Shown: positions 6,552-6,950 of the stretch, piece by piece
How the letters are laid out: each line of letters opens with the position of its first letter
Numbering within the stretch: the first letter of the stretch is position 1
NCBI GenBank assembly: GCA_005888075.1
Contig: VBKD01000059.1
Span: 1-6,950, forward strand
Reading direction: 5' to 3'
Origin: Chloroflexota bacterium
Lineage (GTDB): Bacteria; Chloroflexota; Dormibacteria; Dormibacterales; Dormibacteraceae
DNA: 6,950 bases
The notes under the pieces: model-generated
Told to the model about the DNA's origin: nothing
Database searches by the model: none
The model's input: the letters and a program-made list of their open reading frames with translations, nothing else
Made by a program: the position numbers and the translations under genes

Positions 6552-6785
6552 ATGAACGACTTCGATCGGCTGCTGGAAATCAAGCTGCGGCAGATGCTGG
6601 ACCCGGTGGTGGCGACCAAGCCTCCCCGCGGGGGCGGATGGAAAAGGGGCCGCAAGCCGGTTCTGGCGCTACAAGCGCCGCTTGATATCGCCGCCCTCGG
6701 CGGCGCGGTGGCGGAAGCGATCCCGGTAGTCGACACCTCCTTGATGGTTGTCGCACCGGTCGCTCTTACGCCGTCCGTTCCCTAA
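6552..6785 (+). CDS. Small hypothetical protein (77 residues)
   Basis: I do not recognise a named family. The product begins MNDFDRLLEIKLRQMLDPVV, a regular amphipathic helix, then has a basic Gly/Pro/Lys/Arg segment (KPPRGGGWKRGRKP, about residues 24-37) and a hydrophobic Ala/Val-rich C-terminal half (LQAPLDIAALGGAV to VVAPVALTPSVP). Codon use is GC-rich at third positions like its neighbours. The ATG at 6552 has an AGGAG at 6532-6536, 15 bp away, which is too far. An in-frame CTG at 6543 would have 6-bp spacing, and TTG at 6528 lies upstream of the AGGAG. The true start is therefore uncertain. A strong hairpin follows 36 bp after the stop codon. The helix-basic-hydrophobic layout may suggest a membrane- or nucleic-acid-associated small protein, but that is a guess. 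Confidence 0.55.
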   Translation: MNDFDRLLEIKLRQMLDPVVATKPPRGGGWKRGRKPVLALQAPLDIAALGGAVAEAIPVVDTSLMVVAPVALTPSVP

Positions 6786-6821
6786 GCCACTCCAAAGAGC
6801 AAACCCCTTCCTTCCTCTCGC

Positions 6822-6849
6822 GAGGCCGGGCGGTAACACGCCCGGCCTC
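6822..6849 (+). terminator. Strong hairpin after the small gene, possible terminator
   Basis: GAGGCCGGGCG pairs perfectly with CGCCCGGCCTC around the 6-nt loop GTAACA, giving an 11-bp stem. It lies 36 bp downstream of the stop codon at 6785. There is no T-run on either side (CACCTTCCCC follows on the plus strand), so it may act as a non-canonical terminator or as an RNA end protector, perhaps for transcripts from both directions. Confidence 0.45.
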
Positions 6850-6853
6850 CACC

Positions 6854-6905
6854 TTCCCCACAAAGTGGGGAACGTGGACCAACTCTTCCCCACGCAGTGG
6901 GGAAG
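6854..6905. repeat. Tandem palindromes TTCCCCAC-N3-GTGGGGAA
   Basis: Two copies of one 19-bp inverted repeat lie at 6854-6872 (loop AAA) and 6886-6904 (loop GCA; the stem extends to 9 bp at 6885-6905). The period is 32 bp, and the 13 bp between them is not repeated. The arms are identical in both copies while the loop changes, which suggests that the arms are under selection, either as a dimeric protein operator or as RNA stems. The downstream gene that this could control is outside the window. Confidence 0.6.
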
Positions 6906-6943
6906 TCGGCCCGCCGCAAAGCGGCCGGCCGGAAGGGGCCGAC
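6905..6943. repeat. Nested inverted repeat at the right edge
   Basis: GTCGGCCC (6905-6912) pairs with GGGCCGAC (6936-6943). Inside it lie a 5-bp stem GCCGC-AAA-GCGGC (6913-6925) and the 10-bp palindrome CGGCCGGCCG (6922-6931), which overlap and would compete. The outer stem shares its first base with the end of the preceding palindrome, so the hairpins are packed without gaps. Confidence 0.45.
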
Positions 6944-6950
6944 CACAGAC

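Noticed and set aside
6854..6905. CRISPR array
   Set aside because: There are only two copies, the repeat is an almost pure palindrome of 19 bp, the spacer is 13 bp, and no cas gene is present.
6854..6905. MraZ operator (TGGGN direct repeats)
   Set aside because: The GTGGGG elements are arranged as palindromes and not as direct repeats at 10-bp steps, and no mraZ or division gene is visible in the window.

Overview
The window is GC-rich DNA with dense codon-biased genes, short or divergent intergenic gaps and no phage, transposase or CRISPR genes. The proteins (a class A type penicillin-binding protein, an ECF-type sigma factor, a soluble two-GAF NarL-type histidine kinase with its regulator, and a GGDEF protein with an RsbRD-like helical N-terminus) suggest a free-living high-GC bacterium of the Actinomycetota / Chloroflexota / Dormibacterota kind. 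That placement is inferred from protein style and composition; no rRNA or other marker gene is present to fix it.

Layout. Bases 3-899 (+) hold the C-terminal part of a penicillin-binding protein; the left edge cuts it right at the catalytic SxxK motif. Bases 900-1239 contain no convincing gene but several hairpins, including a good intrinsic terminator for the gene to the right. Bases 1240-1848 (-) encode an ECF-type sigma factor. It is divergent, across about 185 bp, from a 500-residue diguanylate cyclase at 2034-3536 (+). The cyclase runs tail to tail, with 3 bp between stop codons, into a two-component operon on the minus strand: histidine kinase (4193-5968) followed by a NarL/LuxR response regulator (3540-4178). 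To the right of the kinase lie its leader and promoter region, a doubtful 94-residue ORF (6166-6450), a more credible small hypothetical gene (6552-6785), and a dense series of inverted repeats to the edge of the window (6822-6943).

How the parts may work together. Three regulatory outputs sit side by side: transcription through an alternative sigma factor, second-messenger signalling through c-di-GMP, and phosphorelay to a DNA-binding regulator. The kinase and cyclase both carry GAF sensor domains and no membrane segments, so the cluster looks like a cytoplasmic sensing and regulation island. The kinase and regulator have the domain plan of mycobacterial DosS/DosR, but the first GAF domain of the kinase has no histidine, so a DosS-type heme is unlikely. 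A functional link between the sigma factor, the cyclase and the two-component pair is inferred from adjacency only.

The most unusual non-coding features are the tandem TTCCCCAC-N3-GTGGGGAA palindromes near the right end, a tandem G-rich repeat at the kinase start with a complementary element just upstream, and a hairpin that joins the kinase stop codon to the regulator start codon.
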